Part shown: piece after piece, positions 1 to 10,534 of the stretch | Layout: each line of letters begins with the position of its first letter | Numbering within the stretch: the first letter of the stretch is position 1 | From: Paralithodes platypus | Taxonomy: Eukaryota > Arthropoda > Malacostraca > Decapoda > Lithodidae | Direction of reading: 5' to 3' | NCBI GenBank assembly: GCA_032716605.1 | Contig: CM064523.1 | Span: 39,515,026 to 39,579,025, forward strand | DNA length: 64,000 nt | The notes under the pieces: generated by a model | What the model saw: only the letters and a program-made list of their open reading frames with translations | Told to the model about the DNA's origin: nothing | Database searches by the model: none | Translations under genes and position numbers: made by a program

Positions 1-950
1 TGTAATTTGGTGAAGTTCTTGTGTTGTATGTGTATAGGTGTATCTTGTGTTTGTGGTGAATCTGATGGCTTTGTTTTGGACTTTTTGAAGCTTTGTTTGC
101 CGAGTTTTCCTTAAGGCAATTGTGGGGATTGGTGGGTATTCTTAAATTGGGAGAACTAAAGCTTTAATTAAATGATTTTTTATATTGGTGTCTAGATTTC
201 TATGTCTGAAAAGTTTGCTGAGGGTATGAATGGCTTTCCCTTTCCTTTCGTTAGTATTTGTAATATAGCTATTTTGAGAAATGTTGAGGCCGAGGGCCTT
301 GCCGTTGGGTTGGAATTGCATTAACTCCTCATCAACGACAAGGTCTTCGTTTCTTTTGGATCCGAGAGGTATGATTGAAAATTCATTTGTGTTTGTTTTT
401 ATTTTCCATTTTCTTTCATATGCATTTACTCTTTCAATCTCCCTTCTAGTTCTGGAGTTCATCAGATGCTTAGATTTCCCCTCATAGTGGACGATTTGGG
501 TAATATCGTCGGCATAGCTAATGTTTAGCCCTGTGAGAGATTCAGGTGTGTCTCTAGTATAGATTGTGAATAATGTTGGGGAAAGTACACTGCCCTAAGG
601 GACACCACAATTTATTTCAAAGCTTTCTCATATGTATGTTCCTATTTTAATTTGTGTACGTCTATCTGAAAAAAGTCACACAAGAGTTTTTCTAGGATGG
701 TGGGCAAGTTTAATTGGAGTATTTTGTATTTTAAGCCTTGGTGCCATACTTTATCGAAAGCTTTGGTGATATCCCTCAGAACTAGGCCTAAGTGACATTG
801 TCCTCCGTCTGCTTTATTGTTGGCTATTTCTTCTGTAATTAGGGCTAGAGTGCTTGTGTAGTTCCTCTTTGGTTTCTGAAGCCAAATTGGAATTTGTAAT
901 GTAGGTTGTTTGATTCAAGGTGTGATCTTAGGCGTGGGTTTATGATTCTC
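1..950 (-). pseudogene. LINE reverse transcriptase, central and C-terminal part
   Basis: Minus-strand translation shows RT motif A as ITKAFDKVWHQG around 740-775 and motif C as SYADD around 503-520. The conserved VPQGS motif near 591-600 reads VP-stop-GS because CAG has become TAG. A 106-residue open stretch (142-462) covers the region after the catalytic core and ends in a LxLP-like segment typical of Jockey-type elements. No continuous frame remains. This continues the RT piece at 1214-1745 after the SINE is skipped. Confidence 0.75.
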
Positions 951-951
951 T

Positions 952-1213
952 CAATTCCATTCACATATGCATAGCCTACGTGAGTTGCAGTTGGGATGTG
1001 TGTACATGCTTAGATTGATATGCAGGATTCGAAGTTGCATAATAAATCGTAGGCAGTGTCCACCAACCTTTAACTGTCTTCGTGGTGCGATGTATAAGGT
1101 GTTGATTTTCGGTGTGAGCATCCTGGGTTCGAGTCCACGGACTGCCACATGTGTTCGTAAATTTCATTAATCGATTTTAGGAGTATTGTTGGTTGTTGGA
1201 AGGAACATAATAA
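952..1213 (+). mobile_element. tRNA-derived SINE, family A, copy 1
   Basis: A B-box-like GGTTCGAGTCC lies at about 1127-1140, preceded by an A-box-like TGGTGCGATGTATAAGG near 1082-1100, so a tRNA-like domain runs to the CCAC at about 1150. The same sequence, reverse-complemented and with scattered differences, is found at 12277-12558, including about 130 bases before the tRNA-like part and about 60 bases after it. The insertion splits the RT of the LINE between the KTF and ERI residues. End points are estimated to within 10 bases. Confidence 0.75.
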
Positions 1214-1745
1214 AGGTCTTTCCAGGGACTTCCAGAAGGGAGATTGGGCGGTAGTTTGTAGTTATGTGAGGAGATTTACCTGGTTTTGGAATTAATTTAA
1301 TATTAGCTTTTTTGAAAGTATCTGAGAAGTAGCCGGCGGAAAGGGAGGCATTGTAAATGTGTTTTAATTTTGAGATTGATGCTTCTGGGAGGTGGGACAT
1401 GATGGTTTTGTTAATGCCACTTTCACCAGGGCATGTGTTTCTAGTGTTTTTAATTGTGTTGGTTATGTCAAAGTTGGTAATAGGTCTTGTTAGTGGGCAG
1501 ACAATATTGAGTGTTTTGGTCTGAGTGGTGATAAGGGTGGGTTCTTCGTATGTTATTTCCAATGTAGTTGTTAATTCTATTAATATTTTCTTCGTCATCT
1601 ACGCTGTCTTCTTCTTCATTTAGTATTTTTTTCCAAACATTTCTGTGTAATCTTTCTTGTTGTGGAATTTCGAAAATGTTGTTTTGTTGGTCATCGAATA
1701 TATTATAGTGGACTTTGGGTGTTGTTTCTCCCGTGAGGGATTTAG
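1214..1745 (-). pseudogene. LINE reverse transcriptase, N-terminal part
   Basis: The minus strand gives a 143-residue frame (1167-1598) whose last few codons are SINE sequence. It contains IKLIPKPGKSP and NYRPISLLEVPGKTF, the usual fingers-domain block at the start of LINE reverse transcriptases. The frame is closed upstream by a shift near 1600. It joins to the RT remainder at 1-950 once the SINE is removed. Confidence 0.75.
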
Positions 1746-1752
1746 TTTTTCT

Positions 1753-2448
1753 TCAGAATGTTTGTGAGTCTTTAAATGTGTCTGCCAAGTCTATTAATTT
1801 GTTTGCCCAGCTGTTATTGCTTTCCTCCCAAAGTTTATCTTTAAGTGTGTGTTGGAGATGTTTGTATCTGATGTAATGTTGGTTTGTCCATCCATGTATG
1901 TGTGCATGTTGTTTTAGTGCGTTGTATTGTTGTATAATTGTTTGTGTTTCTGGTGATGGGTGTTGTCCTACCGGTCTTTTGTAATTTGTAGTAGGTATGT
2001 TTTCGTTTATGGCAGTTTGGATTGTGCTGTACCATTGTTCTAATTCGTTGTCTGTTTCTTCTAAAGTTATGTTGTCTAAATCGTTGTTGTCGGCATGTGC
2101 AGTTATATAGTTTTGGAAACTTTCCCAGTTAGCCTGTGAAAAGTTAAGTCTAGGTGGGATAGGAATAAGAATTGGGTAGCAGTTAATTTCGGTTTGGAAA
2201 ATTGCATGGTCGCTTGTTGTAAGTGGCCCTTGGGTTACATTTATGTGGTGGTATGTGTTATAGTTACTCAGCATAATGTCTGGCTTAGCGGTTGAATTTA
2301 TCGAATGGAAAGTGGGGAAGTGTGGGCCTATGTGTTGAATTGTTCTTGTTATTGTTAAGTTGTGTAGTTGTCTTCCAACTGTGTTAGTGTCTCTGTATGG
2401 GTAATCTGGGTGGTGTGCGTTTAGATCGCCGAAAAAGTAAACTGGCAT
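1753..2448 (-). pseudogene. LINE AP-endonuclease C-terminal half and linker
   Basis: The 231-residue frame starts with VYFFGDLNAHHPDY, matching the GDxNAHH block of AP-like endonucleases. It also has the SDH block (TTSDHAIF) needed in the active site. The remainder is the linker between endonuclease and RT. The N-terminal endonuclease half is in another frame at 2421-3398, so a frameshift near 2448 separates them. Confidence 0.8.
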
Positions 2449-3440
2449 GTTTTTTTTCTTCTGAAAAGTGTAATGTAGTCTGGTGTTGGTATGAAAGGTC
2501 TGCTTGGTGGTAAATAATCTGTGGTAATTGTTATTGGACCGGTCTCTGTTTGAATTTCTATTGCAAGTGTGTTCATAAGGAAATTGTCTAAATTTTTGTG
2601 TTGAATGTTGTGTCTTATTGCAATTGCTGTGCCGTCAGAGTGTCTTTCGTGTATGTTTGATTTTACAATTTTGTATCCTGGGATGTTGAAGCTTTGTTGT
2701 GAATTTAATCCGTGACTTTGAATGAGTATATTGTCTGAATTTAAATATAAGTATGTAATAATTAGTTCGTTGTTTTTAGTGTTCCAAGAAAGGACATTAT
2801 GCTGAGTAATTAAGACTTTTGGGCCATATTGATTTTGAATTATTAGGTTATATATATATTTTTTTTTTTTTTGGTTTGTGTCTGGAATTTTCTTTAGATA
2901 TTGGTTCGGGTCTCTTCTTATTTCATGTAAATTTTTCTGAATAACCTGTTCACTTTGTTGGTTTTGGTGATGGAGTTGATGATGATGGTGGAAAGCGCCG
3001 CTTCTTGGCTTCATTGGTTGGATTGGGGTGCTTGTTTTATCCAGGTTCATTGCTCCTTCCTCTGCTGTATCTCTGGTGGGGTCTTCTGAAGAGTCTAGAT
3101 TGATGTTATTTTCCTCGTCAGTTTGTGTTGTGTATGATGAGTTTTCCTCTTGGTTTTCCTCTTCTGAGTCTTGTTCATGGTTTTCTTCTTTTCTGTTTGT
3201 GGAGTGACTTGGGGCTAGCGTGGGTGCTTCATTGTTGTTGCTGTTGATCAGATTTTCAGGTTGTGAGAGGAGGGAGAGGGGATTTACATCATTGTTGTTG
3301 CTGTTGATCAGTTTAACTAAATCTATGGCTTCAGATTTTGAGAAGTGGGGGAGTTTTATCTCATCCAGCCCATTTTCCTTCAATTGTTGGGGATACAAGT
3401 CTGTAAATGTTATGTGTGAGGTTGTAATGCCCGGAAATAT
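2421..3440 (-). pseudogene. LINE ORF1 tail fused to endonuclease N-terminus
   Basis: The 325-residue minus frame begins inside ORF1-like sequence. Its first 170 residues are acidic, Asn-rich and His-rich (HHHHQLHHQ). It then passes in frame into an endonuclease N-terminus (LITQHNVLSW, YLPPSRPF). The segment ILIQSHGL stands where active elements have a catalytic Glu (IQEHGL), so a key residue looks lost. The LINE sequence seems to be truncated near 3445. Confidence 0.7.
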
Positions 3441-3445
3441 TTATA

Positions 3446-3937
3446 TGCATTAATTGTTTTTATTCTAGCCCAAAAATTCGTATTACTGTAGGAATGTTGG
3501 TGAAGTATATCTGTCTACAGGTGATCTTGTCTATAATATCACTAACCTACTGTATATTTGTATACCTGTCATAATTACTTTTAGTTTCATACCTATGCAA
3601 TTAATGCTATATTACTGATCAAAATTAAGGGATGGTGTGTGTACGTGACAATTGCCACGTCAGCATGTAGCCGTTGAAAGCATAGAGTACAGAATGTGAC
3701 CTAGAGGCAAAAGCGGTTATTTTGCATGTCTGTGCGCCGCGCGCGCCTGCCAGCTGGCTTGCTGCAGTGTTACCAAAGTTAAGGGAATATCCACAAAACG
3801 AGGGAGCAATAGATTAAAGAGGGACCGTATTTAAGAGTTAATTTAAGAGTATTTAAGAGTTAATTAATGTTGGTAAAAACAATTTTAAATTATTTAATAT
3901 AAATTAGATATATGTAAGCAAGATGAAAACATTAAGT

Positions 3938-3969
<32 letters not shown>

Positions 3970-4382
3970 TTTATTGACCACAGCTTACATTTTAAATTAG
4001 TATATAATACAAACACTTTATAAAGTTCGAATATAGAATATAGAACTTTTGAATTTTAAACTACAACTGTAGTCCAACATAAGATTAATATCGTTATTTA
4101 TTTATAACATCAAATCATTAAAGGTAAACACTTTCATATTATTGCATACACATTACCAAATATTAAAGATAAACAGACAACATATCGTGAACCACTTTAC
4201 ATATAACATCAGGCATAAACTGGTTTGAGAATAATTTTCCATATAGGCCTACACTACATAATTATACACTATAAAACATACTCATATATGATGCAAGCTG
4301 TATGCCTTCAAGCAGCACAGCAAAATTAAAATTTCATTTTGAATATATATTATTATGTTACATGTTAATAATAATAATCACC
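3446..4382. other. No gene seen; AT-rich spacer
   Basis: Apart from a tetranucleotide microsatellite at 3941-3969 I see no conserved coding frame, RNA gene or repeat boundary. A short GC-rich patch with alternating CGCGCG lies near 3736-3746. Confidence 0.5.
3941..3969 (+). repeat. (GATA)7 microsatellite
   Basis: Seven perfect GATA units in tandem, followed by GTTTATTGACC. Confidence 0.95.
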
Positions 4383-5093
4383 GAAGCCCTCCGAATCATA
4401 AGGGGACCAACCACCATTTTCTTACTTCTGAGAAAATCAAGGTCAAAGTTTGGCAGTTCAAAATATGTGTAACTCTTTAACCCGGTAAGGTGCCCTCTTC
4501 ATATTTTTACTGAAGGTAGCTGAAACACTACTCTTTCATCCAAGCATGTAAAAATAGGGGGTTCCACGTCTATATTTTTAGTAAAAACACCCAAACCAAA
4601 ATTATCACCTTTTTTGAATGGCCAAAATGGCCAAAATCTAACATTACCAGCACTTTGACCACAAGTTTTTTCTTTTAAAGATAATAATGCACTGATATTG
4701 GGTAGTGTACGTAATTGTCCATCATTCCCACCCACAAGCCTCCAATTTCCATACTCCAGGTAAGGCAGGTAAGTAGTTAATAATTAACAGGTAAGTACAA
4801 GGGTATGGGTAAGTGAACGTACTTTTACGTACGGGAGAGTGAGAGTATGGAGGGATTAACTGAGTGTCGTTTGGACCCCTTGTGTCATGTTATATTTTTC
4901 CCAGGATATTGGTGAGTGTTACCGAAAGGCGAAAAAGTTACCTTAACGTCCAGGACTCTCACCCATACAGTTTTCGTCTTAAGGGTACCAAACGACTACC
5001 AGTGTGTAGGGGAGAAGTTGGGCTATGGCACCACGTGCTTGGCTTGGAAATTCAAAAAATGTCGGTTGGTCCCCTTATGATTCGGAGGGCTTC
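4383..5093. mobile_element. MITE-like element with 30-bp inverted ends
   Basis: The first 30 bases (4383-4412, starting GAAGCCCTCCGAATCATAAG) are found as an exact reverse complement at 5064-5093. The 711-bp span between has no recognisable coding sequence; short open frames inside it match nothing I know. I could not find a clear target-site duplication, so the superfamily is left open. Confidence 0.65.
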
Positions 5094-6816
5094 TTATGTA
5101 GATGTTAATTTGTAAAGTAGCACTAAAACTGGACATTTATACTTATGACATCTAGGGATATTTTGTCCCACCATTGACGTTGGCAACTCCCGAATCTCAC
5201 ATCAATAATGGCGGGTGTTGGAGGAGGTCTGCTTGTGCTCCTCCTCATAATGATGACAATTACACGATGACTGGCCTTTACAGTAGCCTCTACTTCTCTG
5301 GATAACGTTCAATTGATTATTAGTAGCGTTATTAGTACAAGGTAGGGATTATTACGAATTAATGGGACCAAGGATAGTCTATATAATGTCTTTGTGGGGA
5401 CCCTCCCCTCCCATTGTCCTTTGTGATCGTGCTGCCATCTCTCGAACGCGCGGATCCCTATTTACAGATTTGTGGCGTCTTCTTTCCTCTCTATCCAATC
5501 TGTACTCTATGCTTGAAAGGTTGGTGCTTGGGGTGTGTTGCCATATGAGAAGCATAACATTTTCTGTATGTATATCATTGACTTGTTTTGTCGGGAAGAG
5601 ATAGTAACTGGTGGAGGTGATATTGGCCTGAAACAATTTGTAAGGGAAAAAAGTACAGGGTAAAGTCGCTATGAGTCTGTCTGATTAATTTGATGAAATA
5701 CGAGAGGTGACAACTTGCCTTCAACGAGATTGAACACCATGAGAGGTAACCTAGGAAAATGAGTGATACCTGAGGCTTGGCAACTTTCGTACTTTCGTTG
5801 TCGAGCTCACGCCGCGTCCATACGCTTGATGGCGTTAGTGTCGATCTGCATCGTCTGCATGTCATCAGCTTAGCTATATAATTCAGCAATGCATAACGTT
5901 TGAGCTTGAAATGCACACACATAAGTTTGGATTCCCAATTAAGACAAGTATCATAATAATATTGATAAATTGTGTTGGGAGACGAATAAAATAATGTTGA
6001 CAAATAAGAACCATTCATTACAGCTAGCAGACCGTGCAGACAACACTCGGACTCGCGGAGGTAGGGCTGATGTTGTTGATATGTTAATATTTTCTTTATC
6101 TCTCCTGAAAGAGGGATTAATGCTGGTCCTTATGTCTCACCGAAAACCAAGGCCCTTTCTTAGATGTATATAGGAGGAAAGAAAAGACCCAATAATTATA
6201 TAGTTTCCCTATAGCAAGTGAAAGGTAGACTTTGCTGAAGGCAGGCAATGTAAACATTAGGTTAATCGTGAAATAACCAGGGTGGCGTATATCTCGATCA
6301 GTAAGTGTTCTTATATCTCCCTGCTCTGTATTACTGTAACAATATCCATGTTTACCTAATACTTAATTGTTGTTATCCACAGATCGGTGTAACTTGTGGA
6401 TTTGTGCCAGTGTTCAGCTGAGGAGTTCATACATCGTATAAACTAATCTAAATAAACAGAACAATAATTATGTATTATGTGTTATTATCCTTAACCATGT
6501 TATAATAGGGATCCGACATGAAACTATTTTTAATGATGTGTTAAACGCAATATAGGTCCATAGCATAGGCTATTAATTAATGCAGTCATTGGTCACTACA
6601 ATACATACTTTGTCAGCCCTAAATTACGTTTTCGCAGTGAATTTTGAATATCCTGATAGCAAATAAACATTTATATTTGATTTTAATGTGTTCATTCCTC
6701 TTAGTCATTTATGAATAGAAAATGTCTCTGTAAATGCCATATTCAAATACGTAAAATCAACCTGAGCAACGCTTGATAATCATATAACTGCGAAAATGTA
6801 GTTTCGACCATCTTTA
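5094..6816. other. No gene recognised
   Basis: No frame here has recognisable protein motifs; the longest (5575-6018, minus, 147 codons) looks like chance. Two short repeats are present. Positions 5673-5719 match 20891-20939 almost exactly, next to the right LTR of gypsy A. Positions 5813-5840 resemble 10411-10438 (CCGCGTCCATAC...GATGGCGTT). Confidence 0.45.
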
Positions 6817-7313
6817 CTTTTTTTTTTTTTTTTCTATATTCCAACTACTGTACCCTCTCGGACATAGGCTGAGAGCCTGTACATTCCACCGCTCAACACG
6901 GTGAAGCCCGTGAGGTCTTGTTCCAGTCTGGGGAGTGAGACCTGTGAAGCATCCATCATGGCTCGAAGCAGCTCCATCTCTGTAGCGGCAGGTTGCTTCG
7001 CTGAAGTGCTTCACCGTCTCACCCTCCAGACTCAGACTCTCACTCTCAGAACGCCACCTATTGAGCAGTGAACTCACTAGGCATTGTCCCCCTGTAACAT
7101 ATTTTGAATATGGGAATATTCATACAGTGTTATTTAATCAGGGAACAATGAGGGTATTTTTTTGGCATTTCGGTGGCCTTTGTGGTAATGCACTGATACT
7201 AGGTACAGCACAAATTCAATCCCAATAATATCTTCCCATTGACATATTGGGATTTGAACCCGGGTCCATTTGATTACCAATCCAGTGGCATGACCACTCC
7301 ACCACACCTCCCC
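6817..7313 (-). mobile_element. tRNA-derived SINE, family B, copy 1 (full length)
   Basis: On the minus strand it begins GGGGAGGTGTGGTGGAG, carries a B box (CCCGGGTTCAAATCCC) at about 7251-7268, continues through a 400-base body and ends in a run of A (T17 at 6817-6833 on the plus strand). The body matches 60084-60510 throughout. The tRNA-like head with an extra-arm-sized insert resembles Ser/Leu-type tRNAs, but I would not name the parent tRNA without a search. Confidence 0.85.
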
Positions 7314-7599
7314 TCATCATTATCACCATTACTATCACCGTTACCATCATTACTATAATCGTTGTTGTTGTTGTTCCCCAAGCTGCCTGGCCGAACAGCC
7401 CCAAGGCCCCGAGCAATTCCAAGGCCATAACCGAGTGCCCCCACAGAACCCTCCCCGCCGACCACAATAAAGCCTGGGTGACCGAAACCACTCCATGGCG
7501 GGGGGGGGGGGGGGGGGGCTGAGGAGGGTGCGGAAACGCCCGGGAAACCAAAGCCCCACCCAGGGCCCTGTGCCCCTCAGCAATTATGAAGAGAAAGTA
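7314..7599. repeat. ATC/ATT-rich simple repeat, GC-rich patch with G19
   Basis: Positions 7314-7368 are a degenerate ATC/ATT repeat similar to 10140-10180 beyond the LINE insertion. This is followed by GTT repeats and a GC-rich block with a run of 19 G at 7500-7518. Minus-strand frames here read Gly- and Pro-rich chance sequence. No gene is claimed. Confidence 0.6.
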
Positions 7600-10069
7600 T
7601 AATGCTTCTTCTGAAATCACTGTGTTGGGTGATTTTAATGTCCATAATGTTGAATGGCTCACTTATTCAGCCAGGACTGATGATGCTGGTCTTGAATGTG
7701 AGCTATTTGCAGACTCATTTAATCTCACTCAACTAGTCAACCAACCCACCCGTGTACCAGATAATCCTAATCATAATTCCCACCTACTGGACTTATTTTT
7801 AACAACCAATTCAGAAAATTATGATGTTACAGTGAGGTCCCCGCTTGGATCTTCTGATCACTGTCTGATACAGGCCACCTGTCTATCACCTACCACACCT
7901 TCCCACTCTGAACCTGTTTTGGTGACTAAATGGCATTACGATAGGGCAGACTGGGAGGGTCTTCAAGGTTTCTTTATTGATATTCCCTGGACCTCTTTCT
8001 TTTCTAATGATGCACACTCCACCTTGAGCCACATACAAGATTTTGTAAAAATTGGAATGGAAACTTTTATTCCTCATCAAAAGTACAGTAAAAGATCTAA
8101 TTCACCTAAATGGTTTGACCATATTTGTGCTAGAGTAACTGAACAAAAAGCAATAGCCTACAATGCATACACAAGATCAAAAACACATGAAGCCTTTAAT
8201 TACTTTAGAAACATCAGAAATCATGCCAAAACTGTATTAAACCTAACTAAATCAAACTTTCTCCACAAGCAGGCAAATAATCTTCTAAATAATCCAAATG
8301 ATAACAAAATATTTTGGTCTACTCTTAACTCATTTAAATCCAACTTCACTACTGCTTCATCCATTCCACCATTAAAATCTCCGACTGGCAATCTTGTAAG
8401 TGACCCACGAGGTAAAGCTAACCTTCTTGCGGATATTTTCTCCACCAACTCAACCTTAGATGAAATAAATCAAGATGTCCCTGTACTTAATTTTAATTCG
8501 CCTGAAATTCCCTCACTTAAGATCCACACCAGACATGTCAAAACTATTTTGCAGAATCTCGTGGTAGATAAGGCTCCTGGTCCAGATGAAATTCCTCCAA
8601 TAGTACTTAAGAATTGCTCCTTGGTGCTCGCTCCTGTATTGGCAATTTTTTTCCGTCTGTGTACTCATACCTCATGCTTCCCAGTACCCTGGAAAGAAGC
8701 AAACATCCATCCAGTTCCTAAAAAAGGTGCCTCTTCAGATCCATCAAACTACAGACCAATAGCTATAACTTCCACTCTTGGTAAAGTCTTTGAAATTATA
8801 TTAAATAATCACATAATTAAGCATCTTGAGAATAATAAATTAATCAGTGATAGGCAATATGGTTTTAGACGATGTCGATCAACTGCAGACATGCTTTGCC
8901 TTCTTACGCATCAAATCAACCAAGCTACAGACCAACATGGTGAAACACATACAATAGCACTGGATATATCAAAGGTATTTGATAGAGTCTGGCATCAATC
9001 CTTATTGTCGAAGATGTCACACTACGGCCTTGCATCATTAGTTCCACTAATTTCTTCTTATCTTCATAACAGAAAAATACGTGTAATGGTAGATGGCCTT
9101 TATTCTCAATTTCACTCAATAAATGCTGGTGTTCCCCAGGGATCAGTTTTGGCCCCAATTCTGTTCCTCATTCATATCAATGATCTCATATCTACCACTC
9201 ATAATCCAATACATTCCTACGCAGATGACTCAACACTCCACAGTTCCTTCACATTTACCAATTCTGTCACCCAACCCGATCTTATAAATTCAAAAATAAA
9301 CACTGCAATTTCTCTGAACCAGGACCTTTCTAGAATTAATGGATGGGGACAAAAGAATCTAGTTTCCTTTAATGCACAGAAAACCAAGTACATTCAATTT
9401 TCTAACCGACAGAATCTCACTGACTCCCATATATTTTTTAATGATGTAAATATTCCCACTTCCCCTAGTATTGACATTCTCGGTGTAACATTAACTACTA
9501 ACTTGAGCTGGACACATTATGTTAGAAGCATTGCTAAGAATGCCTCTAAAAAACTGGGACTCCTGTACAGAGTTCGAGAATTCTTCACTGGCGAGCAGTT
9601 GGCCGTGATATATAAAAGTCATGTGCGTTCTCAGATGGATTACTGTTCACCTCTGTGGGGTGGAAGTGGAGTGGTTGCATTGAGGCAGTTGGACAAAATT
9701 CAAAATAAAGCTATTAGATTAATCAATAACCCTGCAATCACACAGGACCTTCCTACATTATCCATACGAAGAAACGTTGCATCCCTTGCATTATTCTACA
9801 GATATTTTCACAGCAATTGTTCCAAGGAACTTGCTTCAATTGTGCCGCCTCTCCACATCTTTCCCCGTAGAACTAGGGCAGCTGAGAGCGCCCATGAATT
9901 TACACTTTCTCCTCCACAATCCAGAACTTCTGCTTATCAGAATTAATTTATCCCCAGAGCTACTACTCTTTGGAATTCACTTCCCTCGAATTGCTTTCCA
10001 CAAACTTACAATCTACAAATGTTTAAATCCAGTTGTTACAAACATTTTATGAATGGAGGATGCCTTTAG
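7600..10069 (+). pseudogene. LINE-X ORF2: endonuclease C-terminus and reverse transcriptase
   Basis: A long open frame (conventional ATG at 7586, in flanking DNA) encodes the end of an APE-type endonuclease (LGDFNVHNVEWL, SSDHCLI), then the RT. RT blocks seen are KAPGPDEIPP, PVPKKGASSDPSNYRPIA, DISKVFDRVWH (motif A), NAGVPQGSVLAP, SYADDSTLH (catalytic YADD) and the RLINNP block of the C-terminal domain. A TAA at 9944-9946 replaces the Ser codon seen in the copy at 17.4 kb and removes the last 41 residues, which remain readable to 10069. Motif A has Val where the 3'-most copy has Ala. Truncation of the 5' half alone makes it non-functional. Confidence 0.9.
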
Positions 10070-10139
10070 GCACATGGACCTTTTTGTTTTATCTGTGTTT
10101 TTCCTTCCTCCGTTCATTGTCTCAAAAAAAAAAAAAAAA
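7600..10139 (+). mobile_element. LINE-X copy 1 (5'-truncated, poly-A tail)
   Basis: The copy starts abruptly inside the endonuclease sequence at about 7600 and runs through RT, a short 3' UTR and a poly-A tail (10124-10139). It is closely similar to the copies at 17347-18424 (minus) and 61481-64000. It retains 24 bases near 7798 that are absent from the 3'-most copy. Confidence 0.92.
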
Positions 10140-10534
10140 TCATCGTTATCACCATTACTATAATTGTCATCATGGTAGAGTAATAGACCTATAGTACGTT
10201 AATGAAACCAATAAGTTGGTAAATATTTTCATTACGAATAAACAATGATACGGTACTATCATTTGGTATGTTTATAACAGTGGCGATTCTGACATTAGTA
10301 ATGTGTGTATTGATGATTGCTTAGCCTAAAGTAAACGATCAATATTGAATACTGTAGCTTTGTCAAGTATGAAGAAAAATCCCCTAGATTTTGTTCACCA
10401 ATATTAGTACCGCGTCCATACACTAGATGGCGTTGGTTGCAGCCTCAAATCGAGGCCAGACTCGCTATCTAGGGTATCAATTATTTTAATGGGAGGCATT
10501 GGAAGTTTCCTATCTCCCTTTAATATTCTCTGCT
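10140..10534. other. No gene seen; flank of LINE and LTR
   Basis: Starts with the continuation of the ATC/ATT repeat interrupted by the LINE. No coding or RNA features are recognised up to the LTR start near 10535. Confidence 0.4.

Larger units (their letters stand above)
1..3445 (-). mobile_element. Jockey-like LINE, degenerate, SINE inside
   Basis: Reading on the minus strand from about 3445 to the window start, the pieces follow the order of an APE-type non-LTR retrotransposon: low-complexity ORF1 tail, endonuclease, then reverse transcriptase with FDKVWH and YADD motifs. The reading frame breaks repeatedly by frameshifts and stops, so the copy is dead. A tRNA-derived SINE interrupts the RT at 952-1213. 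The 3' end lies outside the window. Clade assignment to Jockey-like is from the style of the motifs, not from a tree. Confidence 0.85.

Noticed and set aside
5575..6018. 147-codon minus-strand frame
   Set aside because: No recognisable domain, overlaps a plus-strand match to gypsy A sequence; likely chance.
7250..7313. Possible tRNA gene on the minus strand
   Set aside because: It is the head of SINE family B, with the same body as 60084-60510.
7353..7662. Gly/Pro-rich minus-strand frames of up to 148 codons
   Set aside because: They span a G19 run and a simple repeat and have no conserved motifs; compositional artefact.
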